A stretch of 43,935 bases of DNA from Sphingomonadales bacterium (GTDB taxonomy: Bacteria > Pseudomonadota > Alphaproteobacteria > Sphingomonadales > Sphingomonadaceae): positions 1 through 43,935 of the forward strand of contig JANXSN010000070.1 in NCBI GenBank assembly GCA_025352685.1, in the 5' to 3' direction. The notes below the pieces were generated by a model that saw only the letters and a program-made list of their open reading frames with translations, was not told the DNA's origin and did not search any database. Each line of letters begins with the position of its first letter. Position 1 is the first letter of the stretch. Below, one piece after another: positions 43,701 to 43,935 of the stretch. A program made the translations under genes and the position numbers.

Positions 43701-43934
43701 TCATAACCCATTAGCCCAATCGCGGCGTCCGATGGATGTGATTTTGCCAGCTCCACCTATCTGTTGCCGTGTCGACGGCGTCGCCAACTCGACGGGCACA
43801 AATCCCGCCATGGCTTCTTACAGCAATTGCTTGCGCCATGTGTAAAGCTGCCCGGTATGAATCCCATGACGACGGGCTACCGCGGACACAATCACGCCCG
43901 GCTCCACCGTCTCTTTCAAAATCGCGAGCTTGGT
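43701..43934 (-). pseudogene. IS66-family accessory protein (TnpA/OrfA) with in-frame stop, partial
   Basis: Read from the window edge leftwards, the frame gives KETVEPGVIVSAVARRHGIH and TGQLYTWRKQLL, the helix-turn-helix of IS66 TnpA (usual pattern GA.VSAVARRHGV....F.WR). A TAA at 43818-43820 interrupts it, and the same frame then continues AMAGFVPVELATPS, the usual C-terminal start of the protein, to TGA at 43701. A single nonsense change therefore disabled the gene, unless the stop is suppressed. The 5' end is beyond the window. Confidence 0.65.
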
Positions 43935-43935
43935 C

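Overview
The window looks like chromosomal or large-replicon DNA of a sphingomonad (Alphaproteobacteria, Sphingomonadaceae). Codon use is GC-rich. Diagnostic features are a sigma/FecR/STN-type TonB-receptor trio, a luxR-luxI-phyH quorum-sensing block of the kind described in Novosphingobium and relatives, and a lasso peptide cluster of the isopeptidase-containing proteobacterial type. No rRNA, tRNA or CRISPR array was seen.

Layout. Positions 1-160 are the end of an IS5-like element. Positions 400-3491 hold an acidic hypothetical protein, a DUF1003 membrane protein and a secreted TPR protein, all on the minus strand. Positions 3492-4960 have no gene I can support. Positions 4961-16981 form a lasso peptide locus in two converging halves. 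The plus half is ECF sigma, FecR, TonB-dependent receptor and lasso isopeptidase. The minus half is luxR, luxI, phyH, gntR, a 39-residue lasso precursor found by reading the sequence (13816-13935), the leader-binding/protease protein B and the cyclase C. Positions 17533-28005 are a virB1-B11 type IV secretion operon that ends in a decayed virD4. Positions 28384-35361 hold housekeeping or accessory genes: nitroreductase, M1 aminopeptidase, prolyl aminopeptidase-like hydrolase, a polytopic membrane protein, a small His/Gly-rich secreted peptide and a polysaccharide deacetylase. Positions 35475-43428 are a two-component system divergent from an adaptor/RND pump/outer-membrane-factor operon of the heavy-metal type. 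Positions 43508-43934 are two gene remnants, a DUF1003 tail and an IS66 tnpA with an in-frame stop.

How the genes may work together. AHL signalling (LuxR/LuxI) heads a minus-strand gene series running into the lasso precursor and maturation genes. The mature peptide is predicted to be a 21-residue core closed between Gly1 and Asp8 or Glu9. The converging operon encodes a receptor with a signalling domain, its FecR/sigma relay and a periplasm-directed isopeptidase, which would import, sense and linearise the peptide. No ABC exporter gene is present in the window.

The most interesting new observation is a pair of closely matching 22-bp imperfect palindromes (18 of 22 bases identical, same orientation to the downstream gene). 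One lies just upstream of luxI (16214-16235) and the other just upstream of virB1 (17533-17554). It suggests that a single regulator, possibly the LuxR here, co-controls lasso/AHL production and the VirB apparatus. The VirB system itself lacks a usable coupling protein at this locus.
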